Below, piece by piece: positions 24,321 through 36,619 of a stretch of 64,000 nucleotides of DNA. The stretch is from Austropuccinia psidii (Eukaryota; Basidiomycota; Pucciniomycetes; Pucciniales; Sphaerophragmiaceae), in assembly GCA_023105745.1 (NCBI GenBank), contig JALGQZ010000009.1, forward strand, positions 30,606,107 through 30,670,106, in the 5' to 3' direction. Every line of letters starts with the position of its first letter. Positions within the stretch are counted from its first letter, which is position 1. The position numbers and the translations under genes are program-made. The notes under the pieces were generated by a model, which saw only the letters and a program-made list of their open reading frames with translations, was not told the origin of the DNA and ran no database searches.

Positions 24321-26860
24321 ATGCCTTACCTTGAAGAGAAGATGTGAGGCCAAATTGTTGGAATGCGCCGAGCTAGGCTGGTGTTTTGTAATAAAGGGAT
24401 TTTACTTGGAATACCCATAACAACGGTTTACAACAGTGTTGCAAAGTATCGACATCTCAGGACGGTAAAGACGCAAAAAAGGTGGCCATCCATTGATCCT
24501 AAAGGAATGAGATTGGCAAAAACTCAACCAATCAATTACTGAAATCTGGCACCTAACCATGGCCCAAGTAACCAATCTGATTACTGAAAAAGTTTTGACA
24601 AGAATGTTCCAGCGCAAGATTCACAAATCTCCCAAGGAAGCCTTTCTTACAATCTCAAGACTTCCAAGCTTTCCTGTCCTTTTCAAAACATAATCAATGC
24701 TGGACAATTAATGACTGGGAAAAGGTCATTTTTACTGAAAAATGGCCTTTTAGGTAGGCAATAAGGTTGATTTTGTGCAAGTTTAGCAAATACCTCAAGA
24801 GAAGTTGCTACTCGAAAATCTTGCAGTCAACCATTGATCAGGCTAAAAATGGTTTGTGATATGAGGGGTGTTTTGTTTGGCTATTCTTGTTGGTAAAATG
24901 ACTTTGGCTGAGATTTTCAAACAAATATATCAGTCATCCCTACTCCCCTTTGTCACCTACATGGAGACCGCTGCATGGATAATGGGTTGCCACCAATTAA
25001 TTTTAATGGAGGAAAATTCCCCAATTAGCCTGGGGAACCTCAGAAACCAGTGGCGCGAGCAACATGGCATCAACAAAATTCTTTTGCTGGCTCATTGTCA
25101 CAGCCATGTGTAATCACCCCCCCCCCCAATGGGTGTTTATGGCCAATTGGCCATGTCAGTTTTAGGGAAAATTGGCCCCTTTTGGTTTTTTACAGCCTTT
25201 GAGCCATATCCACATCATCTGGCCACTCATGGCCTCAGGCCATATCCTGCAATCATTGGCCTCTTTGGCCAATTCTCCACCTCACCAACCCCCAGGCCAA
25301 TAACCTTTTTTTGGGCCTGGGGAGTCCATTTTGTCTTCCAGGGGTCTCTGGCCCCTCTAGCCATCACCGGGGCTTTTTGCCCACCCCCTTTTATTAGGGG
25401 GTCTATGGCCTCTACAGCCCACAGCCCATGGGACCTTTAGGCCCCTTTTGGACTAAATCCAATGAGGCCAAAAGGGGCCAAGTGGGCCCACCTGAGCCCA
25501 TTTTGGCCGCAAATCCCAAAATGGTCAAAAGGACCCCAAATTGGCCAAGAACCACATATTAGCCATAATCAACCATGGACCCCACTTTTGATCCATGGCC
25601 TCTGGCAACCACCAGGGGCCACCAGCTCAGGTCCAGCAAGGCTTCCCCTCAATTCAGGGGAAGCCCTTTCCTTCATTCATGGACCCTGTACCAAAGGATC
25701 CAGGCATGGTGCATATATGGTATAATATACCATTATACACCATTTTTTCTCAGCAATCCAATGGTGATGCTTTCAAGACCCAAAAATTTTCTTTCAATTC
25801 AAGTTCCCAAATTCATCACCCTTTTTAAGGGAGACTTTTCAGTCATTCAGTCTTGCAATCCCTGACAGCTACCAGAAGACCATTCAAGGACCCCAACCAC
25901 CTTGCCCTGCAGGAGTTGGGTTTTTTTTCATTTAAGGTTCATTAAAAGGGTAATTCCAAGAGTTTATTAATCAATCAACCGGTCTTCAAGGGTTCAATCA
26001 CTTCAGTATTCCTTGGACAGCTCAATTGGTCCATACAGGCTGTATTCAAGAAACCTTTATGGCCTTGTCCCTTTTGTGCCAATTCATATTTCTCTGTGAG
26101 AATTCAGTCACACAGTTCAATTCTCAAGATGGACAGATTTGTATTGACCCAAAACAGTCAATACAGCTGGGTGATCCACCCTCCAGGATCAGTCTTCAGC
26201 TTTTCACATATACTGGCCACCTTTTCTTCCCTGGGGACTTTTCCCCAGTTTATTAATATATTGTATTTATTTTTATCCTTATTTTCTTCTTTCATTATTA
26301 GAGTAAATACTGATAATCTTAAGTAAGTCATTTTCACCTTTTTCTTTTCCTGTCAGTGAGTATTGGTGGTCATATCCTTTACTAATTCACTTGTTCTTTC
26401 TGATGGGTTAAAACAGTGAATTAAGGATTCATTTTGTTGGCTCTTTGGCCTTTGGCTTTCTTTTTATCATCTTTGGCCATTGGCTTCTTTTTTCTTTTAT
26501 CTTTTTCATAATTGTCCTTACTCCTATTCTCCTTTAAATAAATATAATCTTTGCTATTTCTTTATTCTTTTGGAGCCCTCCAAACAAGTTCTTTATTCCT
26601 GAGTGCCAGGACACCCTTGCTTTCATCAAGAGCCCCTGTGACACTCATTCTCCAGACCTTAACCCTATCAAGAATATTTGAAAACAATGAAGAGTCCAAT
26701 TCCAAAATTATACCAGCCCCAATCTGTGCAAGAATTATGGGTTGCAATTCAATTAGAATGCAAGGATGTTCCTTGGGTGTTATTGGATGACTTACTATTT
26801 TAAATGACACACCAAATGGTGGTCCTACTTCTTACTAGGACCACCAATTTTTGTAAGTTT
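24321..26860 (+). pseudogene. Tc1-like transposase relic, split by a solo LTR
   Basis: Two coding segments, 24,321-25,095 and 26,649 to about 26,860. The first holds the HTH domain (GILLGIPITTVYNSVAKYRH, about 24,395-24,455), the first catalytic block VIFTEK (family VIWTDE, about 24,728) and LILMEENSPI (family LILMEDNAPI, about 25,000), then QWREQHGINK. The second resumes with SPDLNPIKNI (family SPDLNPIEN). Removing the solo LTR plus one CTCAT joins the halves in frame as LAH-SPDLNP. All three catalytic acidic positions differ from the family (D to E, D to E, E to K), and there are stops and frame changes, so it is inactive. The sequence before the ATG (CTTATAG) could be a splice acceptor. 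Confidence 0.85.
25096..26643. repeat. solo LTR inserted in the Tc1 transposase
   Basis: A 1,548-bp block starting TGTCACAG and ending CTGTGACA, flanked by CTCAT on both sides (25,091-25,095 and 26,644-26,648). TG...CA ends and a 5-bp duplication indicate an LTR left by recombination between two LTRs; no internal coding region or second LTR remains. Its first 800 bp are far richer in G+C than the rest of the window (a C10 run at 25,117-25,126, then many GGCC motifs), which leaves several plus-strand frames open (25,129-25,440, 25,462-25,725, 25,575-25,865). Those frames are rich in Pro, Trp, Gly and His and look like composition artefacts. It is unrelated to the LTR at 4,163. Orientation is not determined. 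Confidence 0.85.
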
Positions 26861-27129
26861 TTTTTTCTTGTCTCTTAATCAATCTTGCCACTGAAATTGT
26901 GTGCAATTTTTTTAGCTTTTCATGTGATGGCTCAATGTTTGATTGTTTGTAAAATAGTGATTACAATAAGAAAGCTTCATGCTACCAACCAAAAAAAAGT
27001 GTGATATTATATTTTGCCTTTATCTGTATTTGTGCAATAAATTCATATAATAGTTTCCATTTAAGTTGTGAGAATGAGATATTTTTCTACAGAACCAAAA
27101 AAAATTCACTCATGTGTGAGGGCACTGTA

Positions 27130-30100
27130 GTGTAAATTTCTCAATAATTGTTTACCACTGTACAGTAGCATGATCTACATAGGTCCTTCTACTGTAGTTT
27201 TGACAAAAAAATCAATCAACAGAGTTGAATAAAACTAAATCTTAAAAGCAATAAAAAATCATCCTTTCAATTCAAATGAGGAAAAATGAAGTCAATCATA
27301 AAAATAACAATAATCTGCACCAATTCAGAATAATGAATGCATTTTTATTTCATACAGTAGTAGAATAGTACATATTTCTACTGTATTCCATACAAAAATC
27401 AAGATCAAATAAATATAAAAAAATGTCTAAAAAAGACTTCTTTCTCAGAAATGTGTGAGAAAGTGATAAATTCAATGAATAGAATATGGATCCTCTCACT
27501 TCAGCATCTTTCGGGCTAATATCACATCATTTTTTTGAAAGTTCATTTCAATTTATTTTGAGTATGTTGAGTACAAAAAGACTTTTTTTTAATGAATTAT
27601 TTTCAATTTTTGGAGCTTTTTGACACACATTAACTCAAGAAAAAATTTTAAAACTATTGGGGTGAAAATTAAAAGGTATTTAAAGGGCTATGGAAAATGA
27701 TACTCTATATCTTTCCCACTTTTAGGCATTTAAGATTTAAATATATCCTCAAACTCAATAAGTTAAGTTAAAATCATTCAGTTTCTGGAATATTTTGCCC
27801 AATGCTTGTGTGGGTTGGACAAGAAAATAAGCTAAAAACTGATTCTGCTTTATAATTTTAGTTAAATTCCTTTCTGAAGCATTTATTAAGAGAAATAATG
27901 GAAAGAATTTCCCAAAATTATATTTTGAAAGTATGGAACTTAGCTTAAAACATGTATTTCAATTACTAAGGCCTATATAAAGACAGTATTAACAATTCCA
28001 TTCTTCTTTCTTCATTATAGATACCTGAAAGTACCTTCCAGATTCACAAAACTGAAAGTAATTATTATGAATAAATTTTGAGAAAAATACAATAAAACTA
28101 CATTCTTGTTCCACCTCTATTTTTGGAGGTAAATTGGGAAACATGATTTTAAAATGAGTTAGATTAATGCTATTAGTTCTTAAAAAATTGAGGCTCTTGT
28201 TGTTCTCTTCAATGTCTAGTCAATATTTACATTTATTGAACGTTCATATATATATATTACCTCCCCACTATGTTCAGGAATATTCATGAGGATACAATTA
28301 TTTTATTACTGTCATAATTCCTTTTAGCAAATTCAGTTTCCTCATTGTGTCATATTTATAAGTTCTAATTTTTTTTTCCAATTTAATTCCCAAATTAATT
28401 GTTAAATTAAGCAGTTTTTTACCTTAATCACATAGTGGAATCTCAAAACAAAAATATGATTATGGAATATAAAAGAAAGTTATTGGGGATGAAATTATGT
28501 AGCCAAGAGCTTTGATGATTAATATTGATCCAATAATATGGTTTAAAAATTGATATTGAAGATATTGAGAAATACAAATTGGTTTTCCTAAAATTTCACA
28601 TCCATAGTTGAACTGAATTTACTTTTGATATCCAAGCCTGGGATAAGAGAGCTGAATCATACTCACTCATTAGCCAAATTCCCATAATCTGCCTCACATG
28701 GTATCTCAAAGGAATCAAAATAAGCAAACAAAAGATATTTTGGCTCATTTTATACTTGAATACCATTCTACAAAAATCTAAAATTAATCTGGTATATTAT
28801 TTTTACAGGAAAAAATTTCAAGAAGGAGGTTTATAAATGGGGGATTGAAAATGAAGTCTTTTCATGTATAAAAATATTAAGAGAAATATATCTTTCATTG
28901 TCATGAGTCAGAGCTATGCTAATAGTCAGGGGTATTTACACTCTCAATATCAGGAGTTTTTTGATTTATAGCTTGAGATTATAAGGCAAAAAAATCTTGC
29001 ATTGGGAAATGGGAAAAAAAAATCTTTTTGCCTCTTTTAAATATATCTTCTATAAATTAACAAAGCTAATCTTTAGAAATTCTTGGACAAAATCACAGGT
29101 ATAATATATTCAGCATAGATTATATTGCAAAATCTTCTAATGAAGAAGATAGTTCTTGATTAAGCTATAAATATTTTTTTTTCATTGAAAAATTGATAAT
29201 ATTTCTCTCATGAGAATCCAAAGGGGTGAGCTAAAGCTCAAGGGTAAATACATACCTTCAAGAGGTAAAACTTAACTGAGCAATTAATCTTGAGCTTTTT
29301 GTAAATTTTGAAAAGGCTTACACCGACAAAAATTTTCTTCTTTCAGTAAATTTACTTTCAAAAAACAAAGTTTTCAATTCTATACAGCTGAAAAATATTT
29401 CTCACATAAAAGGGATGAATAATATATCTTTACTATGCTATAACAACCATTAAAAAGTCTAATATTTTTCAGCCAGTAATATGCAGTAAGATACAAATTA
29501 ATATACAACAGAATTGGAAAACCTCTCTACTTGTTGAGGGATGAAGGTTTGATAATTCTTACCAAACCCTGAGATATAGGAAATTGAATTATAGGTGTGT
29601 GGCTTACATATGTGGCTTGATTTTCTTCCAAATGTTCTATTTTCAAATTGAATTTCTTTTCTATTTTCCAGTCTACATCCAATCTATCTCCCAAGTCATT
29701 TTCCAAATGCAACACCTTCTCTCAGGTGTGGCCACTTTGCTCATAGTGATTTGTGTGGTGGGTTTATATCTGCTAATTCTACAGTTCTACAACTAGTACC
29801 ATTTTATTTCCCTCTTTGATTTATTCAGAAAATTATCCTCCATTATGGGTCTTTGATAAAAGCTAAATCTTTGAGATTAGATGTGAAAATTAAACTCCAT
29901 GCTCATAAACAGCTTACAACCTTAATATCTTGGTTATCTATTATTTTCTTGTGATAAGAATAATATTTTCTGGAGTAGAAATATTTCGTTTTTAAGATCT
30001 TCAAGCTCACAGTTTGCCTTTTTTTGGTCCTTTTCTTGGTTTTTTCGATCTTATTGTACCTCTTTTTTGCTTAATGAAGGTTGAAGAAGTGTATTTCAAT

Positions 30101-31715
30101 TGTTTCATTTGATTCCATATGCTATGGTATTTCCGGGAGGCATGCTTGTACTCTAGTTATGAGTCACAGGCTGACACGTTCAGGTGAAAAAAAGGAATTA
30201 ATCCTTGTTTTAATCTTGGTCTTGTCTATACACTATCACCAGGAAATACTTGCGAGCTATTACTGAGCAGGAACCCAACTGATGGAAGGGTAGTAGTAGG
30301 ATGAAGATTAGTACCAAGAGAATGTGGGAGCAAAGTGTGGGTCCATTACCAATAAAGGATGTAAAGGAATCTGTGAGTTCAGGTTAAGGAAAGGGATCAT
30401 TCTCAACCACAAAGTCTCTGTAACCCGCACTTACCTAGAGGGCACAAAGGGGGAGGGGTTTTCTTTTAAATATATATGAGCATAGTTTAGGGGAATTAAT
30501 CTCAATATACCCTTTTCAAAGAAGTAAGGTACTGAGGGTATCACTGACTTCCTAAGGAATAAATTGAACAGGACCTTATCAAAAAGGTAGTTCTACTGTA
30601 TATATCAACTTATACTCTTATAGATTTATATCTTATGGTTAAAGTAAATCTAATTTCTTGTATCTTTATGATAAATATATCTCTAGATCACCAGGATTTA
30701 CTAGTTGTCTCATAGAAGCAGCTTACGATTTCTGAAAAATTCTTTGGCTTCTCAATAGATTGAAAATAAACTCACTAGAAAAAACGATGTAGGAAGATTT
30801 TATCTTGTTTCTTGGAAAAAATGAAAGCCGTAAAGACAATTCCATGTATGTATCTCTTCAACCAAGAACTGAATTAAGGTAGCCAGATTTTCAGGCCTTT
30901 TCATCTGAAAAAGCTCCCTCACACCTTGTTCAGAAATCAGTAAGTCAGTTCAAGACTATCCTTCCCAAACAGTTTTCAAAAATAATTCTCGAGTTCAAAT
31001 CTGGATTTTTAAAGTAATTTATGCTTGCTTTTTTTTAGCTTTTTCTTGTTTTTCACATTCTACCATACAGAAAGTCACTGTAGTACCATTCTCATTGTGA
31101 ACAATCGTTTTTTGATGTTTTTTTCGCTCTTTCCGATCTTTTTGAAAAAAATATCATTTTTCTCATTTATGGGAAAATACTGGATTTATTAATTTATTTC
31201 GTAGTTTCTTTTGGTTTTCTTGAAAACATTATTGCTATTTTTATCATATGCATACAGGATAGTACTTTTCAAATCACCAAAATTTATATCCGTACTCCAC
31301 TTTTCATGATTTTCTTAGAGGAAAAAACATTACTATTATTTACTACATCACAGGTATTTCTGTGTACTTTTTTCTGGCGTGCCGTATGCTATTCAGTTAA
31401 CACCCAACTCTTAAGTAGTAGTTACAAATGGTGATCCTATTGAGACATTCAGAAGAAAGCAAGAGTTGTATTTAAAAGTATGATAGAAGGCGTTGTGGTA
31501 TTTGGTTGATACATTTCTTTACTGTTAATGTGCAAATGCACTTTTTTGATAATCCCTTCAAGAATGAATAGAAAATAACTGGTATCTTCTATACTGTGAA
31601 ATAGGGTTGCCCATGCAGTTAGCCAACTTCTGTGAAACTATCTTGAAAAAGTGATTTGAAGTGCAGTTTTGCGCACGCAATTCAGTCTTTTCAGTTATTG
31701 ACATCTCCATCTGCT

Positions 31716-31716
<1 letters not shown>
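27130..31716. other. AT-rich DNA, no gene seen
   Basis: No recognisable domain. Small frames at 29,527-29,796 and 30,081-30,266 are hydrophobic or low complexity and overlap on both strands. Short TA repeats occur near 28,245. Confidence 0.4.

Positions 31717-31746
<30 letters not shown>
31717..31746. repeat. homopolymer of 30 A
   Basis: An uninterrupted A30 tract. It could be the tail of a retroposed sequence, but I find no LINE or SINE-like body and no flanking duplication, so it may simply be a slippage tract. Confidence 0.95.
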
Positions 31747-31748
<2 letters not shown>

Positions 31749-32999
31749 ATTCTTAATTTTCTCAGAGTTATCTAAAAATTCTATTTTTATTTAACACCAA
31801 ATTCAAATAACAGGTGAAGATAAAATTATTATTGAGCTATCATATAGGATAAATTTAGCTTTACATAGTACTAAGTGATTAAATTGTATCATACCAAATG
31901 AAATCACATTGATGCAGGCTCATCAAAACCATCATGGCTTGAATATTTAGTTGACACAATCAAATATAAAAACTAAAATTTGATTTTAATTTGGGGTCAA
32001 ATCCCATAGAGCTTTTGGTTCAAGGTGATTAATATAAACCCATCAACAAAAACATCTCTCCAACTGAAAGTTTAGAATAATTTTCACTAGGATTATTTCT
32101 TCTATAAACTGAAATGCATTTTTATGGGGAAATACTTTGGTCTATTCCCCATTGCCTTAGGGGATAAATTTATGCAAATCATCTTAATTATGCAAAAACA
32201 CTTAGTTCGAGAATCGTCTCACAACTCAGAAGATGATATTAAAATTATTGATAATTTCAAAGATCCAAGTCAAGATGAGTCAATCAATAAAGGGAATCTG
32301 AATTTATTACCTTATCAGGTGCTATTAAAGATCTTTGTTCATTGGCATATGATCATTTCAGGGATAGTATGGAGATCACCATGTTGAAATTACTCAAGCA
32401 TTACTAATATTATTATATTATTTAAACTAAACTCTGGTTTAATACACATATTAGCGCCTAGGACCCCACAGAATTTTAGAAGAGGCTTCGAAACAGTATC
32501 AGCATAAATATAGGTGCAATCACTTCTCTGCTACTATGAAAATTTATGGAAGAAATTCATGAAATATCAAAATACATTGCACAACATTCAGGGGATTATT
32601 CAATGATTGGAAACATCAAGCCCCTGGTGCAATCAACCCAACATTAGATGATCAAATAGCTTTAAAGGATGAGTAATGATAGCATCTTGATTCTGTGCTC
32701 GGTATGATCAAAAATGCCCTGAATTCTCTCCCCTTTATGATGGATTAGGATGGTATTTACTAATTGCACTGACCCTAAATTTCATCCGTCTTTATTTCAA
32801 TGTTGGAGCCTCCCTTTTTCACAAGAATCTATTCTTAATTCAAGAGGGGATTAATTAAATATATATCTGAATTCCCTTAAAACTGAATGATCTTGTTAAA
32901 AATAGATTCCTTAGCTTCCAAGGATGTGGCCACATGTTAGCTTTTCATCATCATTAACTTGACTGACCCCAAATATTTTATATTTGATAGTACTCTATT
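31747..32999. other. AT-rich DNA, possibly the 5' part of the hAT relic
   Basis: An 87-codon frame at 32,124-32,387 and small protein-like stretches up to 33,000 could be the zinc-finger side of the hAT transposase that follows, but I see no BED-finger pattern. Confidence 0.3.
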
Positions 33000-34690
33000 A
33001 TTTTTTGAAGCTATAAAAGGACTCTCATTTGGAGGCTTCCATGACACAATTTTTGTCAGATGACCTCAAGGAGCATGGTGTCCTTTATTGGTGCTGTAAA
33101 ATAATGGGTGACAATTCAGCTAAAATTCTCAAGATGATCAGCACTTTAGAGACCATGTGTAAGTCAATAGATTTGAAATGTACACACACACATTTTTTCA
33201 TCAATGCAAAGTTCATTTAATTTCTTTGGAATCCAAGTAATTTCTGTCAGAAATGATGCAGATCAGACATGAAGACCTGGAATATTTTGAATCATATATA
33301 TCCACCATTCAATGACCCATTCAATATGTTTAGGACAAAGAGGGTTTGTGAACCCCTTGTAAAAGTGATTTGTAAGTTTAAACTTTAAGATTATTATATC
33401 TAACCATTTGATAATTATTAGCTTTATCTATGACATTTAAATTAAATCTTAATAAGAACAATTATGGTCACAATTATAAGCTTAATGATCCTGTTTTTGA
33501 AACTCGACAAGAAGGGCATGATGAAGTTCAACTGACTGAAGTCTCAATGGCCACAGCCCCCACCCCTAAATTTCATAATACTTGATTATTATTTTTTCTT
33601 GTCAAATTTTCTTATTTACTAATCAATTAATAAAACATCTAGGTGGAATATCCATAGTGAAAATTGTTCAAGACCTGTGTTCTCACATTGGTAACTCAAA
33701 CAAGCAAAGGGATTTTTTTATCAAGCTTTACAATAAGACCAATGATCCTAAATTGATTCTCATAAGTATTCCCATAAACTGATGGAACCATTTTTACAGA
33801 AAATTAAATGATTCATCTTACTAAAAAAATCTTTAAATTTATACATGCAAACCTCTTATGGTCAACCTTATTTACTTTTCCAATAATATTGGGCTCTCTG
33901 GCCTTCATCAAGCTGATTCCAGATCTTTTGAATCATTTGGGCAATTAATTCCAAAACAATAGCTGTTCAAAACACTTAGTTATATATCTTTTTATCATTC
34001 TATATGCAAGCATTTCAATCTTTGGTCAAATATTTTAGTTTTAACTTGGATTTCAACCTGCAAGGCCAGATGTTGGAAAATTAAAAAGTACCTCAATTAT
34101 GAATTTGCCACAAATTATTCAATAATATCTTGCTTCTTTAACTCAAGCTATTGCAAAGGAATATTCAAAGAGACTGGAATACTTCACAGATGGTCAAATG
34201 AGCCATTGTAACAATTAAATGGCAAAGATTTCAGGTTGGCACCAGCAGCTTAAGATGATGCACTTCATCTAACTGAACTAATATCCTGTAAAGCAAAAAT
34301 GACAAGCCCCAAGCAACCTTGATGAGCCAGTACTTTAAAGTCCCCATAGATTCAAATCATCCCCAAATTATATTACATCATAATGAGGATGAATTTCATG
34401 CATATATGTGAACTCACTATCCCTTCTCGGAAGAAGGGACAGATTATTAGAAGGTAAGTCAAACTGAGGTATACACCTATTTTTATACATCTCCCATCTG
34501 ACTGGCATTTCAGAGGCATATTTTCAGTGGGAATTCCCCAATCCTTGGGCCAATTGCATCGAAATATTTAACTATTGCTGCTTCATCCACTTCCGTGGAG
34601 CATATTTTTTCTTAGAGTGGGCATGTAGCTGGCCCAGTGCATGGTGCGTTGGGCTGCCAAACTATTGTTCATTTGACCTGTCTGAATGAA
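33000..34690 (+). pseudogene. hAT-family transposase relic
   Basis: Decayed transposase of the hAT superfamily. The block around SDDLKEHGVLYWCCKIMGDN (33,050-33,160) matches the segment where hAT proteins read '...ITTDNASNN', with the conserved Asp kept in GDN. Next is a block ending SIPINxWNHFYRKLND (about 33,760-33,810; family 'TRWNSxYxML'). The C-terminal dimerisation region is the clearest: YLTIAASSTSVEHIFS (34,567-34,615; family 'YLAIPATSASSERVFS'), followed after a stop by SGHVAGPVHGALGCQTIVHL (family 'SAGxxxxxxRxxLxxxxVxxLVxL'). Many stops and frame changes make it non-coding today. I did not find its 8-bp duplication or inverted repeats, so the limits are approximate. Confidence 0.65.
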
Positions 34691-36619
34691 TTGATTCAAT
34701 ACATTGAGATTCCTTTGCTTAAGTGTTGTAAATAGTTTCATACTTTATCGTATTTTCTCATTTCAGGTCAGATAATATAGTAGAATCATGATTGCCGATA
34801 TTGTAAAGGCTCTTGGAAAAAGTTAAACCCTCCTGTCTCTTCTTGTGTAGTGAAGATGCAAAACAAAATCAAATCATCATATTTGTAGATTACATATTGA
34901 ATGTTCAATATATATATTTATATGTCAAGGGCCATTGGTTATCACTTTAACATTCAAGTTTTAATGGCTCCATTTTTGCTTTGACATCGGATTGGAAATT
35001 ATGCTGTCCACTTGGTACTTTAAGATGCGATGATAATTAAAATCCAGTATGGTACTTGCTGCTTTTTCAGTTCATACCCATGCTTGCAAAGTGACTGAAA
35101 CTATAAGATAAGTCACTCTTCATAATTCAGTTCTTACTTGTGCAGTATGACTCCATGTCATTTTGACTGACTTGCAGTTTGACTCACGTACATAATTTGA
35201 CTGAAAAGCCATCCCTGCTGTGAAATGTAACTGTTATACTGTAGGGGGAAGCAGTTTATGTTTGCATTGTTGCTTCTCAAAAAACAAACACAATTTTGTT
35301 GATTAGCTAAGAATTACACTTTCTATGAATAGGCTTTCAAAGCCGACATTTCTGGTTTTCAAGCCTTCGCTGATAGAAGAGCTTGGCTTGATAAACAGCA
35401 AAAGAAATATATTTTTATCAATGTTTCTGACAAAAGTTAAAAAAAATAGACATTTATGTTTTTTATTCTAAACCATTCTAATATCGTTTGAAATAATTTA
35501 TCAACTTTAGTTAGTTCCCACAAATCTGGAAGTATTCATATCAATATTTATTCAATAGCAATAAAAGCTACATTGAGCGCTTGTTTGCATAGTTTGAAAA
35601 AACCAAAATGCCTCTACTTCCATTCGTCACAGAAATCGCAATAGAGTTAATTTTCAAGAAACAGGTAGCATATGCTGTCAATACTTTCTGATATTCATAG
35701 ATAAATTTTGAAATTGTGCTTCTTGTCAATAAGATTAAAGATTAGTTTTGTAAAAAAAAGTCCAACATTTTCGAGCGCAGAATTTGAATCAAGATGAAGT
35801 AATTTGATGCTACATTTTGCGGCAGAACAGTCTGTAGGGAGCCTGATCAAATTTCGTACCCTATCTTAATCTAAACATACATTGTGACTACATCGCTTTA
35901 ACCTTTAGAAGAAACAAAAGCTTTTGAAGGGGCTTTTTTAGCTAAGATGAGCCAGTTCTCATGATGACTTCACTTGGTAGAAGCAATTTGTAACTCGGAT
36001 ATTGCAAAGAAAAAGTTTACAACTTCTCAGAAAGTCCCGCCCTTTTTAAGACGAACCTTGTAAATATGCATATTGGTGGTATGTCCTAGGGTTGCTAGGA
36101 TTGTAGGAACTATTGAAAGTGGACAGGCTCGGGAAAATGCTTGATGGTTCCTTTTGTTTGGAACCTCGTGGACTTTGTCTCCCACTCAGATTTGCTATGA
36201 AAACTGCAGTTTCAGTAGACCAGTGGGGGGAGTTGCTTTTTGGTGTCGAGACAAGTTTCGGAATCAAAGTCTTTAGGGAAATGCTTTGTTATCACTGCAA
36301 CGCTTTTACATCATTAGTGATTTTTTTGTAGGCAAGATAATAATAAATGACCTGGAAAGAAATAGTTAGGTTCACAAATAAAATTAATTTGACACCATAC
36401 CAAAGCGTGATACGCCTATGAAATGTCTTTGTATTCGTGCAATTAGTATATTCTCATTCTATCAAGACGTCTTATTTCATGTGCCACTTGTACTGCTAAA
36501 GAAATGGGCCAGTCAAACAGAATGACCAGAAATGCTAAAAAGAATAATCAATGTTGTAAGTTTGTTGAGTCAAGTAATCTACTAAATGAAAAGGAGATGT
36601 ATTTTGGGCCAATAAATGC
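34691..36619. other. 3' flank of the pyrophosphatase gene, no gene called
   Basis: Frames on both strands at 36,046-36,331 lie in slightly GC-richer DNA and shadow each other; neither has a domain or clear splice sites. The region 35,080-35,220 has several GACTGA/TCACT-like words but no regular period. Confidence 0.35.

Larger units (their letters stand above)
23974..27127 (+). mobile_element. Tc1/mariner-type DNA transposon interrupted by a solo LTR
   Basis: The ends are inverted repeats: the left reads CGGTGCCCTTCCAGTTGA from 23,974; the right, read inward from 27,127, gives CAGTGCCCTCACACATGA (13 of 18 identical). Both are flanked by TA (23,972-23,973 and 27,128-27,129), the Tc1 target duplication. 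Without the 1,548-bp solo LTR and one CTCAT copy, the length is about 1.6 kb, the usual size of a Tc1 element. The transposase relic lies inside in the same orientation. Confidence 0.8.

Noticed and set aside
25129..25865. Pro/Trp/Gly-rich frames of 77-103 codons
   Set aside because: They lie inside the GC-rich part of a solo LTR, overlap in different frames and lack any domain.
31717..31746. A30 as a retroposon tail
   Set aside because: No LINE, SINE or processed-gene body next to it and no flanking duplication.
36046..36331. Opposing frames of 72-73 codons downstream of the pyrophosphatase
   Set aside because: Each shadows the other, no splice partners or domain could be found; left as flank.
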